From positions 1 to 10,176 of the forward strand of contig DKGO01000066.1 in the NCBI GenBank assembly GCA_002453315.1: 10,176 nt of DNA. The letters run 5' to 3'. The notes beneath the pieces are model-generated. The model saw nothing but the letters and a program-made list of their open reading frames with translations, was not told the DNA's origin and ran no database searches. A program made the translations under genes and the position numbers. Origin of the DNA: Caryophanales bacterium UBA6768. Lineage in GTDB: Bacteria; Bacillota; Bacilli; Bacillales_D; Amphibacillaceae. The stretch's first letter is position 1, and each line of letters opens with the position of its first letter. This document shows positions 1-6,264 of the stretch, piece after piece.

Positions 1-1
1 T

Positions 2-1534
2 TTAGAACGCGCAGGACTTTTGAAAATGCCAGCATTTTTTGACTATTATCAAACGTTAACAACTCATGGAGTATTACTTATTCTAGTTTTCACGGGAACT
101 TTTCTAATTGGTTATGTATATGCTGGGCTATCTCATACTCTAGGAGGATTAATTCCTAAAGTTAAAAAGATGGGATGGATAGCTTTCGGATTAATGTTAG
201 CAGGTACAGCATTAGCTGCCTCACAAATTATCATTGGTGAAGCTTCCGTACTATATACTTTTTATCCACCAATGGCAGCATCACCTTGGTTTTACATCGG
301 ATTAGTCCTTGTCGTACTAGGAATTTGGACAGCAGCTTTTGGAGCATTTATTAATGTTGCTAATTGGCGTAAAAATAATCGCGGTAAACATTTACCTTTA
401 CTCGCATTCTTTGGAACAGGTATTTTCGTTCTATTATTTACAGCAACATTAGGAGTAACTTATGAAGTATTAACAATTATCCCTTGGGCATTTGGATGGA
501 CAGATGGCATTAACGTACTACTAAGTAGAACCTTATTTTGGAGTTTTGGTCATACACTTGTTAACGTATGGTATTTTACAGCAGTATCAGCATGGTATGT
601 CGCATTTCCAAAAATTATCGGTGGACGTACATTCAGTGATACACTAGCAAGAGTCGTAGTAGTGTTAATCGTGATTTTAAACGTACCAGGTGGATTTCAC
701 CACCAAATTATCGACCCTGGTTTTTCAGAGGGCTTGAAATATATGCACGTATTTATGAGTTTATCAATCGCATTCCCATCAGTCTTAACAGCATTTGCCA
801 TGTTTGCGATTATGGAACGTGCAGGTAGAAAAAAAGGTGGTACAGGCTTATTGGGTTGGTTTAAGAAGTTACCTTGGAAAGATGCCCGTTTCTTAGCATT
901 ATTCCTAGCAATGGTAACATTTATCCCAGCAGGAGCTGGTGGAATTGCTCAAACTAATTTCCAATTAAACCAAGTAGTTCATAACACACTCTTTATTACA
1001 GGACATTTCCATTTAACTGTCGGAGTAACAGTAGCATTGTCATTCTTTGGAATAGCTTTCTGGCTAGTGCCACACTTGTCAAAACGCATCATTACACCAG
1101 CCATTAACAAATTAATGATCTGGCAAATCATTACATGGATGGTCGGTATGTTCTTCATGTCAGGAGCCATGCACACGGTTGGATTGTTTGGAGCACCAAG
1201 AAGAACAGCCTTTAGTGACTATTTCGGTAGTGAAGTTGCAGCAAGCTGGAATCCATATCTAATGTTACTAGCTGTAGGTGGTACACTATTAATAATCGCT
1301 GTTGTGATGATTGTGTTCATCATTTTCCACTTAATGTTCAGAGCGCCAAAAGGGGAAACAGAATTCCCAGTTGCAGAAGAGGAAGACGATGCAGCACCTA
1401 CACCTAAGTGGACAGAACGTTGGAGTCTGTGGGTTGTTCTAATGATTGCAGTAATTTCAATGGGATATGTCATTCCATTAGTAGATATCATCATGAATGC
1501 ACCACCAGGGTCTCCACCATTTAAAACTTGGTAA
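2..1534 (+). CDS. B-family haem-copper oxidoreductase subunit I, 5'-partial; probable CuA-type nitric oxide reductase
   Basis: The frame is open to the left edge, so the start is outside the window. By comparison with remembered Thermus ba3 oxidase, about 55 residues including the first helix are missing, and the in-frame TTG at 20 is not the start. Seen: roughly 12 membrane helices; low-spin haem ligands His at 65-67 and 1010-1012; high-spin haem ligand His at 1004-1006; CuB ligands His at 551-553, 698-700 and 701-703; the segments EASVLYTFYPP, GGFHHQ and GHFHL typical of the B family. Odd: after the first CuB His the sequence is HTLVN instead of HPxVY, so the cross-linked active-site Tyr is Asn (563-565) and the Pro is Thr. 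The position of Thermus K-channel Tyr244 is Val. Known: B-type oxygen reductases keep this Tyr, while nitric oxide reductases derived from haem-copper oxidases lack it. I infer NO reduction in the membrane, with a CuA subunit II upstream outside the window. Family is certain; substrate is inferred. Confidence 0.93.
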   Translation, partial: LERAGLLKMPAFFDYYQTLTTHGVLLILVFTGTFLIGYVYAGLSHTLGGLIPKVKKMGWIAFGLMLAGTALAASQIIIGEASVLYTFYPPMAASPWFYIGLVLVVLGIWTAAFGAFINVANWRKNNRGKHLPLLAFFGTGIFVLLFTATLGVTYEVLTIIPWAFGWTDGINVLLSRTLFWSFGHTLVNVWYFTAVSAWYVAFPKIIGGRTFSDTLARVVVVLIVILNVPGGFHHQIIDPGFSEGLKYMHVFMSLSIAFPSVLTAFAMFAIMERAGRKKGGTGLLGWFKKLPWKDARFLALFLAMVTFIPAGAGGIAQTNFQLNQVVHNTLFITGHFHLTVGVTVALSFFGIAFWLVPHLSKRIITPAINKLMIWQIITWMVGMFFMSGAMHTVGLFGAPRRTAFSDYFGSEVAASWNPYLMLLAVGGTLLIIAVVMIVFIIFHLMFRAPKGETEFPVAEEEDDAAPTPKWTERWSLWVVLMIAVISMGYVIPLVDIIMNAPPGSPPFKTW

Positions 1535-1545
1535 AAAATTAACAT

Positions 1546-1592
1546 GGGAGATAGACTGTTTGACAATTGAACATCGAACGGGACTATCTCCC
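1546..1592 (+). terminator. Possible hairpin terminator after the oxidase/NOR gene
   Basis: Perfect 9-bp inverted repeat, GGGAGATAG (1546-1554) and CTATCTCCC (1584-1592), starting 12 bases after the stop codon. The 29-base loop is long and the sequence after the stem is T-rich (TTATTGATT) without a clean T run. It is therefore weaker than the other terminators in the window. It may instead stabilise the mRNA 3' end. Confidence 0.4.
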
Positions 1593-1617
1593 TTATTGAT
1601 TACGATTTGATAATTTT

Positions 1618-1631
1618 ATTAAGCGCTTAGT
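1618..1631. promoter_or_regulatory. Possible CcpA (cre-like) operator upstream of the SCO gene
   Basis: Contains the perfect 10-bp palindrome TAAGCGCTTA (1620-1629), which is the core of the optimal catabolite-response element TGTAAGCGCTTACA. The outer bases differ (ATT and AGT instead of TGT and ACA), so 11 of 14 positions fit the relaxed consensus TGWAARCGYTWNCW. It lies about 120 bases before the SCO gene. Respiratory and copper-oxidase assembly genes are CcpA targets in Bacillus subtilis. No convincing sigma-A promoter is visible next to it, so the role is uncertain. Confidence 0.35.
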
Positions 1632-1742
1632 CTGCAGAAAAAAATTAATGTAAATGTAATAAGTTTTTTCTGAATTGCCCCTAAATTGATTTACTTCCCC
1701 CACAATATCTTCTAAAAATGACAGGGAAAGGATGTGGTTAAC

Positions 1743-2369
1743 TTGTTTAAAAACCGTCAATTCATCGCTATTGCCATTATTAGTATTTTTGGATTTTTAT
1801 TATTTTACATTGGTACCGATGGTTTTCAAGCATTTACAGCTGAAACGGCAAGGACGAATAAACTAGTCGCAAATCAACCACAAATGCCAGAAGTAACTTT
1901 AGAGGATAGTAAAGGAAGGGAATATGATTTTTCTGAATTTGAAGGACAGTATTTGATGATGACTTATATATACACGAGATGTTCCACTGTATGTCCTCAA
2001 TTAGAAAAAAACCTAGCAGAAGTATATGAGGCTATTCCTAGTAAATATTTAGGAGAAGATATTACTTTTTTAAGTGTTAGTTTTGATCCTGAACGGGATA
2101 CGCCTGAAATTTTGGATCGTTATCGTACTTATTTTGGTAGTGATGGGGAAACATGGCGAATGGCCCGAATACCAGACCAACAACAATTAGATTATTTACT
2201 TGAAGAAATTGGTGTTATCGTTATACCTGATGGCGAAGGGGATTTTGCTCATAATGTCGCATTTTATTTAGTAAATCCAGAGGGTTATTTAGTCGATGTA
2301 ATGGATTTTACAGATATTGAAGGAGCGAAGGAACAAGTGTTAAGTATCCTTCAAGAAATGGAGGGATAG
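1743..2369 (+). CDS. SCO1/SenC-family copper chaperone, membrane anchored
   Basis: A thioredoxin-fold protein that carries copper to the CuA centre of haem-copper oxidases, acting on the outer face of the membrane. Seen: an uncleaved N-terminal anchor (about residues 5-23), then the SCO domain with the copper motif CSTVC (Cys80 and Cys84), the family stretch SVSFDPERDTPE, and the copper-ligand His170 in FAHNV. Length (208 aa) is normal. Start choice: AAAGGATG (1727-1734) is the ribosome binding site. The in-frame GTG at 1734 overlaps it, so the TTG at 1743, ten bases downstream of AAAGGA, is preferred. It sits about 200 bases after the oxidase/NOR gene and three bases before the CtaG-like gene, consistent with CuA assembly of the upstream enzyme. 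Confidence 0.9.
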   Translation: MFKNRQFIAIAIISIFGFLLFYIGTDGFQAFTAETARTNKLVANQPQMPEVTLEDSKGREYDFSEFEGQYLMMTYIYTRCSTVCPQLEKNLAEVYEAIPSKYLGEDITFLSVSFDPERDTPEILDRYRTYFGSDGETWRMARIPDQQQLDYLLEEIGVIVIPDGEGDFAHNVAFYLVNPEGYLVDVMDFTDIEGAKEQVLSILQEMEG

Positions 2370-2372
2370 GCA

Positions 2373-2930
2373 ATGAAACAAGCCATTTACGGTTTAATTT
2401 TGCTCATATTTTTATCTCTACCACCGGTGATTGATTTGGCAGAGTCAATCATGAGCATTCACATGCATATGCAAATGCCACTTCTTGCAGTTGCTGGAAT
2501 GTTGATGACGCCTTACTTGCAACAAAAGTTTCCTTCCTTTTTTGCTAAATGGAATGCAAACGGAGTCCCAGGGATGTTGTTGTTTCTTATCGTTGTGTTT
2601 TATTGGCTGATTCCACGGGCAATGGACGATGCATTAACCTCTATACCAGTCGAAATATTTAAGTTTTTTAGTTGGACATTTTTAATTGGAGTCCCATTAC
2701 GGGATAGTTGGCCAAAATTATCGAAACTCGTGAAAAATATTATATATATCATTTTATCAATCGTCTATATTGGGATGGCAGGGTTGTACATTTTTTCCCC
2801 TGATCAATTATGTAACAATTATTTGATTGTTGAGCAAAGAACGTTAGGTTGGGGTTTTCTTTTAATTGCCTTTTGTATTTTGCTTTATTTCATCCAAACT
2901 TTATTTATAAATGATGAAGCATACGAATAG
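2373..2930 (+). CDS. Six-helix membrane protein resembling a shortened CtaG copper-assembly factor
   Basis: Not a named family I can assign with certainty. Seen: 185 aa with about six hydrophobic helices (about 4-21, 33-49, 64-81, 94-110, 122-141, 157-177) and a His/Met cluster SIHMHMQMP (residues 28-36) at the start of helix 2. That cluster recalls the HMxQHM motif of CtaG, the caa3 oxidase assembly protein. Later pieces also parallel CtaG: a helix ending in IPRAMDDAL, then a FKFFSWTFLIG helix, then AGLYIFSP and an EQRTLGWG segment where CtaG has a DQxLAG segment. CtaG is usually about 280-300 aa, so this would lack roughly the first third. It has a good ribosome binding site GGAGGGA (2360-2366) inside the end of the SCO gene and starts three bases after its stop, implying coupled translation. 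Inferred role: copper delivery to the CuB site of the neighbouring enzyme. Confidence 0.72.
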   Translation: MKQAIYGLILLIFLSLPPVIDLAESIMSIHMHMQMPLLAVAGMLMTPYLQQKFPSFFAKWNANGVPGMLLFLIVVFYWLIPRAMDDALTSIPVEIFKFFSWTFLIGVPLRDSWPKLSKLVKNIIYIILSIVYIGMAGLYIFSPDQLCNNYLIVEQRTLGWGFLLIAFCILLYFIQTLFINDEAYE

Positions 2931-2958
2931 CGGAGATGATATTTTTTCATAGTGTGAT

Positions 2959-2985
2959 AAAAAGCATGGGAACATGCTTTTTTAT
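2959..2985 (+). terminator. Rho-independent terminator of the SCO/CtaG-like unit
   Basis: Perfect 10-bp stem AAAAAGCATG (2959-2968) and CATGCTTTTT (2973-2982) with a GGAA tetraloop, followed by further T. It lies 29 bases after the stop codon. The A-rich 5' arm means it could also act in the reverse direction, but no minus-strand gene ends here. Confidence 0.92.
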
Positions 2986-2999
2986 TTCATCCTGAATGA

Positions 3000-3027
3000 T
3001 TGATACTTGTTTGTAATTGGTTATTAT
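3000..3027 (+). promoter_or_regulatory. Sigma-A-type promoter for the SDR gene
   Basis: TTGATA (3000-3005, 5 of 6 matches) and TATTAT (3022-3027, 5 of 6) with a 16-base spacer, directly after the preceding terminator. The predicted transcript start near 3034 leaves a short leader before the ribosome binding site at 3057-3066. Confidence 0.5.
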
Positions 3028-3072
3028 TCAAGTAAAATGAACATAATAACGTTGATAAAGGGCGGGATTAGT

Positions 3073-3762
3073 TTGGTAAAAACAGCAATAGTAACTGGGG
3101 CAAGTAGTGGGATTGGTAAAGCAATAGCGAAAAAATTAAGTTTGGAAGGATTTAATGTTGTTCTAGTAGCCCGTAGAGAAGAAATTTTGAAGAAGTTAGC
3201 AGCCGGGATTAATGAACAAAAAAAGGGTATAGCCTTGGCGGTCATGGCAGATATTTCCCAGAGGAAAGAGGTTGAATTTTTAATTGGGAAAGCATCTGAT
3301 TATTTTGGGTCTATCGATATCGTCGTTAATAATGCCGGTTTAATGTTAAATGGCCGAGTAACCGAAGGCGAGGTGATGGACTGGGAAAAAATGATTGATG
3401 TTAATGTTAAAGGATTACTGTATTGTACCCATGGCGTGTTGCCTGAAATGATAGATAAGGGATCTGGGCACATTGTTAATATTGCTTCTGTCTCAGGTTT
3501 TGAAGTGACAAAACGGAGTACAGTATACAGCGCAACAAAATTTGCGGTTCGGGCAATTTCAACAGGACTAGAAAAAGAATTAGCTCGTACTGGTGTCAGG
3601 GTGACGAATATTTCACCGGGAATGGTAGATACAGAATTATCTTCTAGAGTAAGTACCGGACGTAAAATTTTACAACCTGAAGATATTGCTAATGCAGTAT
3701 ATTTTGCTTTAACACAACCAGATTATGTCAATGTCAATGAGGTAACAGTTCGTCCGGTTTGA
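3073..3762 (+). CDS. Short-chain dehydrogenase/reductase (SDR), YdfG-like
   Basis: A cytoplasmic NAD(P)-dependent oxidoreductase of the classical SDR family; the substrate cannot be read from the sequence. Seen: cofactor motif TGASSGIG (residues 8-15), structural NNAG (86-89), catalytic Ser139, Tyr152 and Lys156 (YSATK), the ISPGMVDTEL loop and a C-terminal NEVTVRPV, as in 3-hydroxy-acid dehydrogenases of the YdfG type. Start choice: TTG at 3073, seven bases after AAAGGGCGGG (3057-3066), puts Met one residue before VKTAIVTG. The upstream in-frame ATG at 3037 and the frame back to 3007 lack a ribosome binding site. 229 aa is slightly short but complete. It appears monocistronic, with no strong terminator after it. 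Confidence 0.92.
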   Translation: MVKTAIVTGASSGIGKAIAKKLSLEGFNVVLVARREEILKKLAAGINEQKKGIALAVMADISQRKEVEFLIGKASDYFGSIDIVVNNAGLMLNGRVTEGEVMDWEKMIDVNVKGLLYCTHGVLPEMIDKGSGHIVNIASVSGFEVTKRSTVYSATKFAVRAISTGLEKELARTGVRVTNISPGMVDTELSSRVSTGRKILQPEDIANAVYFALTQPDYVNVNEVTVRPV

Positions 3763-4122
3763 TCAATTGATTAATTAATTTTAAAAAAAGAAGATTTCAA
3801 GATAGTAAAATTGGTCCTTCCCCCTGCAAAATTAAATGATTATGATTTCAAGTAATTTCAGTCGAGCAAGTATCATTATTTTATAATAATCGAAAATTGT
3901 AAGATTTTTTGCGACATTTAAAGTATCAGTTGATTTTAGTCGAATAAATAGCGAATGATCCATCCATTTATTTGACCAACATACTGTCACCCTGAAAAGT
4001 AAACATCCAAAAAGTAATATGTCTTTATTAGAAATTAATTTACTATATTTAATAGTCAATCAGTAGCAAAACATGCCATTATTTGTTATGATTTTAATGA
4101 ATATGAATAGTAAAACCCGATG
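3763..4122. other. Gene-free AT-rich spacer
   Basis: No convincing gene on either strand. The longest frame (minus strand, about 4059 to 3832) starts at TTG without a ribosome binding site and has no recognisable motif. The start of the spacer has overlapping short palindromes (TTGATCAA, TCAATTGA, TTAATTAA at about 3762-3780) but no GC-containing hairpin that would make a clear terminator for the SDR gene. A near-identical decamer occurs twice, TTTCAGTCGA (3856-3865) and TTTTAGTCGA (3934-3943), of unknown meaning. Confidence 0.6.
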
Positions 4123-4140
4123 ATGTGAATTTGTTCACAA
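4123..4140. promoter_or_regulatory. Rex operator (redox-sensing repressor) upstream of NDH-2
   Basis: ATGTGAATTTGTTCACAA matches the Rex consensus TTGTGAANNNNTTCACAA at every defined base except the first. It also fits the Fnr/Crp pattern TGTGA-N6-TCACA. Rex is preferred because the AA/TT inner extensions are present, and because type II NADH dehydrogenase is a classic Rex target in Bacillus subtilis: Rex leaves the DNA when NADH is high, allowing ndh expression. The right half-site overlaps the -35 box of the downstream promoter, the usual place for repression. Confidence 0.8.
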
Positions 4141-4162
4141 GTAATTGGAAAATGATTTTAAT
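4134..4162 (+). promoter_or_regulatory. Sigma-A-type promoter of the NDH-2 gene
   Basis: TTCACA (4134-4139, 5 of 6 matches to TTGACA) and TTTAAT (4157-4162, 5 of 6 matches to TATAAT) with an ideal 17-base spacer. The -35 box lies inside the right arm of the Rex operator, which supports both calls. The predicted start near 4169 gives a leader of about 75 bases. Confidence 0.55.
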
Positions 4163-4243
4163 AAATAGTTCAAACTGAAATAAATCATTAATTTACTATG
4201 TAGCTGTCATCAAATTAATTAAATGGGAAGGTGGAGTTTTAAC

Positions 4244-5455
4244 ATGAGTAATAAACCAAAAATCGTTGTACTTGGGGCTGGATATGCTGGTTTAAAAACG
4301 ACTCGTGAATTAATGAAACGTTTATCCTCTGATGAAGCGGAAATCGTTTTAGTAAATAAGCATAATTATCATTATGAAACAACGTGGCTACATGAGGTGG
4401 CGGCGGGAACGATTAATCCAAATCAGGCAAGATTTATGATCAGTGATGTGATTAATCCCAATCGAGTTCGTCTCATTTATGATACGGTAGTAGAAGTAAT
4501 GCAAAAAGATCAAAAGGTTATTTTAGAAAACGGTGAAATTACATACGATTATTTAGTGATTGCTCTCGGATTTGAGTCAAATACATTTGGTATAAAAGGG
4601 ATGGGAGAGCATGCCCATGCTATTTTAGATATCGATTCAAGTCGACACATTCGTGAACACATCGAATTAAAGTTTGCTGAATATACTACAAATGAAGATG
4701 CAAAAGACTCTGATTTAACGATTTTGGTTGGTGGAGCAGGATTTACTGGTATTGAACTAGTTGGTGAATTAGTAGAACAGGTGCCAAAACTTTGTAAAAA
4801 ATATGATATTGAACGTTCGAAAGTCCGTATTATAAATGTAGAGGCAATGCCTTCTATTTTGCCAATGTTTGATAAGGAACTTGTGAGATATGCAATGGCA
4901 TCGTTAGCTAACCGTGGAGTCGAGTTCCGTTTAGGTACTGCTATTAATGAATGTACTGAAGATAGTTTTATTGTTAGTGAAGATAATGAGGAAATTAAGG
5001 CTGGTACGATTATTTGGACTGGTGGTGTAACAGGAAGTTCAGTGTTAACTAAATCAGGATTTGAATTAACGCGTGGAAAAGTAACGGTTGAGCCTGATTT
5101 AAGGGCACCAGGTCACGACAATATTTTTATTTTAGGTGATTGTGCCTGGGTAATGGATGAGGAAGCAGGAAGACCATTCCCACCAACAGCACAAGCAGCC
5201 ATGCAACATGCCGAAACATGTGCAAACAATATGATTGCCTTACTTCGTAATGAGCCTTTACAATCATTTACATTTGATGATAAAGGAACTGTAGCATCGC
5301 TTGGGGTGACAGATGGAATTGGTAATGTCTTTTCCGGGAAACAGCTTCGTGGAAAACCAGCTGCTACGATGAAAAAAGTAGTTGATAATCGTTCACTATT
5401 TTTATTAGGCGGCACAAAAATCTTGCTTAAAAAAGGGAAAATACGTCCATTCTAA
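4244..5455 (+). CDS. yumB: Type II NADH dehydrogenase (NADH:quinone oxidoreductase), YumB-like
   Basis: A peripheral membrane flavoprotein that passes electrons from NADH to menaquinone without pumping protons. Seen: FAD-binding GAGYAG (residues 11-16) in an N-terminal Rossmann fold, a second dinucleotide fold for NADH with GGAGFTG (163-169), the FAD-contacting LGDCA (297-301), and AQAAMQ (316-321), which fits the quinone-site motif AQxAxQ of NDH-2. The stretch NKHNYHYETTW and the C-terminal NRSLFLLGG resemble Bacillus YumB more than Ndh/YjlD. Start choice: ATG at 4244 follows AAGGTGGA (4228-4235) at a good distance. The in-frame ATG at 4223 precedes that site and is unlikely. 403 aa is the family length. 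The Rex operator upstream implies control by the NADH/NAD ratio, and a small membrane protein gene follows 31 bases later. Confidence 0.94.
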   Translation: MSNKPKIVVLGAGYAGLKTTRELMKRLSSDEAEIVLVNKHNYHYETTWLHEVAAGTINPNQARFMISDVINPNRVRLIYDTVVEVMQKDQKVILENGEITYDYLVIALGFESNTFGIKGMGEHAHAILDIDSSRHIREHIELKFAEYTTNEDAKDSDLTILVGGAGFTGIELVGELVEQVPKLCKKYDIERSKVRIINVEAMPSILPMFDKELVRYAMASLANRGVEFRLGTAINECTEDSFIVSEDNEEIKAGTIIWTGGVTGSSVLTKSGFELTRGKVTVEPDLRAPGHDNIFILGDCAWVMDEEAGRPFPPTAQAAMQHAETCANNMIALLRNEPLQSFTFDDKGTVASLGVTDGIGNVFSGKQLRGKPAATMKKVVDNRSLFLLGGTKILLKKGKIRPF

Positions 5456-5486
5456 AATGAATTGATTAAAGGAGGAAATTAGTATC

Positions 5487-5585
5487 ATGAGGAGTTTAAG
5501 CTACACTTTGTTATTCATACTTGCAACATTGTCAGGTTATGTGATAGCTACTCGGATGATGGAAGAAACTAGAGATTTTCGTTAA
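5487..5585 (+). CDS. 32-residue single-helix membrane microprotein
   Basis: Not a family I recognise. Seen: ATG at 5487, 11 bases after a perfect AAAGGAGG (5468-5475), and a 32-codon frame ending in TAA. The product has one hydrophobic stretch (about residues 6-21, LLFILATLSGYVIA) flanked by Arg2 and Arg23 and a short charged tail ending EETRDFR. It starts 31 bases after the NDH-2 stop and ends 29 bases before the terminator at 5615, so it belongs to the Rex-controlled transcript. Inferred role: a small partner or membrane anchor for the dehydrogenase, in the manner of CydX with cytochrome bd. Translation is well supported by the ribosome binding site; the role is a guess. Confidence 0.72.
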   Translation: MRSLSYTLLFILATLSGYVIATRMMEETRDFR

Positions 5586-5614
5586 CGAATATACAAATAT
5601 AAAGTGAAATGTGG

Positions 5615-5650
5615 AATAGATATGCGATTAATTTCGTATGTCTATTTTTT
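5615..5650 (+). terminator. Rho-independent terminator after the NDH-2/microprotein unit
   Basis: 13-bp stem between AATAGATATGCGA (5615-5627) and TCGTATGTCTATT (5634-5646), with two G-U wobbles and a six-base loop. It is followed directly by a T run to 5650. The stem is AT-rich but long. It rules out read-through as the only source of sigma-factor expression and means the sigma gene starts after 5650, not at the in-frame ATG at 5638 inside the stem. Confidence 0.82.
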
Positions 5651-5667
5651 CTTATGATAAAATAAAC

Positions 5668-5699
5668 TTTGAAATAGTTTCAAATTTTACCAATAAAAT
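5668..5699 (+). promoter_or_regulatory. Palindrome and possible promoter upstream of the sigma factor gene
   Basis: TTTGAAATAGTTTCAAA (5668-5684) is a perfect 7-bp inverted repeat with a 3-base centre. Its left arm contains TTGAAA (5669-5674), which could act as a -35 box with TAAAAT (5694-5699), though the 19-base spacer is long. A dyad over a -35 box suggests an operator. I see no ECF-type autoregulatory promoter (AAC box with CGT at the right distance). Confidence 0.35.
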
Positions 5700-5739
5700 T
5701 AACTTGTCAAACGTTATCGTATGTGAGGGGGCACGGGTA

Positions 5740-6264
5740 ATGGACAATGAACAACTAAAATTACAACTAAAAAACTTTCAACAAGGTGATATGAATGCTT
5801 TCAAAGAAATATATGAAGAATTAAAAGTACCAGTTTATACGATTATTTATCGAATTTTATATGATCATATGATGGCAGAAGATGTCATGCAGGAGGTGTT
5901 TTTACGGTTGTATAAAAAATTACCCACCCTCCAAATGAAGAATCCTCGTGCATTCATTTTTCAGATGGCGCGCAATCTGGCAATTGATTATAAGAGGCAA
6001 ATAAAAGAAAGTAATCCATTGACCAATGAAATAACGGTTAACAAAAATTCTATTGATTTTGTTATTAGTACAAAATTAGATGTGGAACTAGCCATAAAAA
6101 AATTAACATTAATAGAACGTGAAATTATCACGCTACGTTTAAATAACGGTTTAAAATTTCGTGAAATCTCTAAAGTGGTGAATAAACCAATTGGAACAGT
6201 TTTATGGAAATATCAACAATCGATAAAAAAATTGCGTATTTTATTATCTGGAGGTGGAGATTGA
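5740..6264 (+). CDS. Sigma-70 family RNA polymerase sigma factor, ECF-like
   Basis: A two-domain alternative sigma factor of 174 aa. Seen: region 2 at about residues 18-88, with the AEDVMQEVFLRLYKKL helix, NPRAFIFQMARNLAIDYKR, and a clamp-like end; a short linker; region 4 at about 112-168 with LIEREIITLRLNNGLKFREIS and the recognition helix VNKPIGTVLWKYQQSIKKLR. Regions 1 and 3 are absent, as in ECF factors. Start choice: ATG at 5740 after GAGGGG (5725-5730). The frame is open back to 5638, but that codon lies in the upstream terminator stem and lacks a ribosome binding site. The stop overlaps the ATG of the next gene by one base (TGATG), so the two are co-translated. The target regulon is not visible here. 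Confidence 0.9.
   Translation: MDNEQLKLQLKNFQQGDMNAFKEIYEELKVPVYTIIYRILYDHMMAEDVMQEVFLRLYKKLPTLQMKNPRAFIFQMARNLAIDYKRQIKESNPLTNEITVNKNSIDFVISTKLDVELAIKKLTLIEREIITLRLNNGLKFREISKVVNKPIGTVLWKYQQSIKKLRILLSGGGD

Noticed and set aside
1560..1588. Perfect -35 box TTGACA (1560-1565) after the reductase gene
   Set aside because: At 17 bases the -10 position reads ACTATC, a poor match, and the box lies in the loop of the inverted repeat.
3938..3944. Spo0A-box-like AGTCGAA
   Set aside because: Only one isolated, imperfect 7-mer, far from any start.
3832..4059. Minus-strand 75-codon frame in the spacer before NDH-2
   Set aside because: It starts at TTG without a ribosome binding site, has no motif and low-complexity AT-driven composition; likely chance.
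5701..5723. Possible ECF autoregulatory promoter (AAC at 5701-5703, CGTA at 5718-5721)
   Set aside because: The spacing is two bases short and the predicted start would fall on the ribosome binding site.
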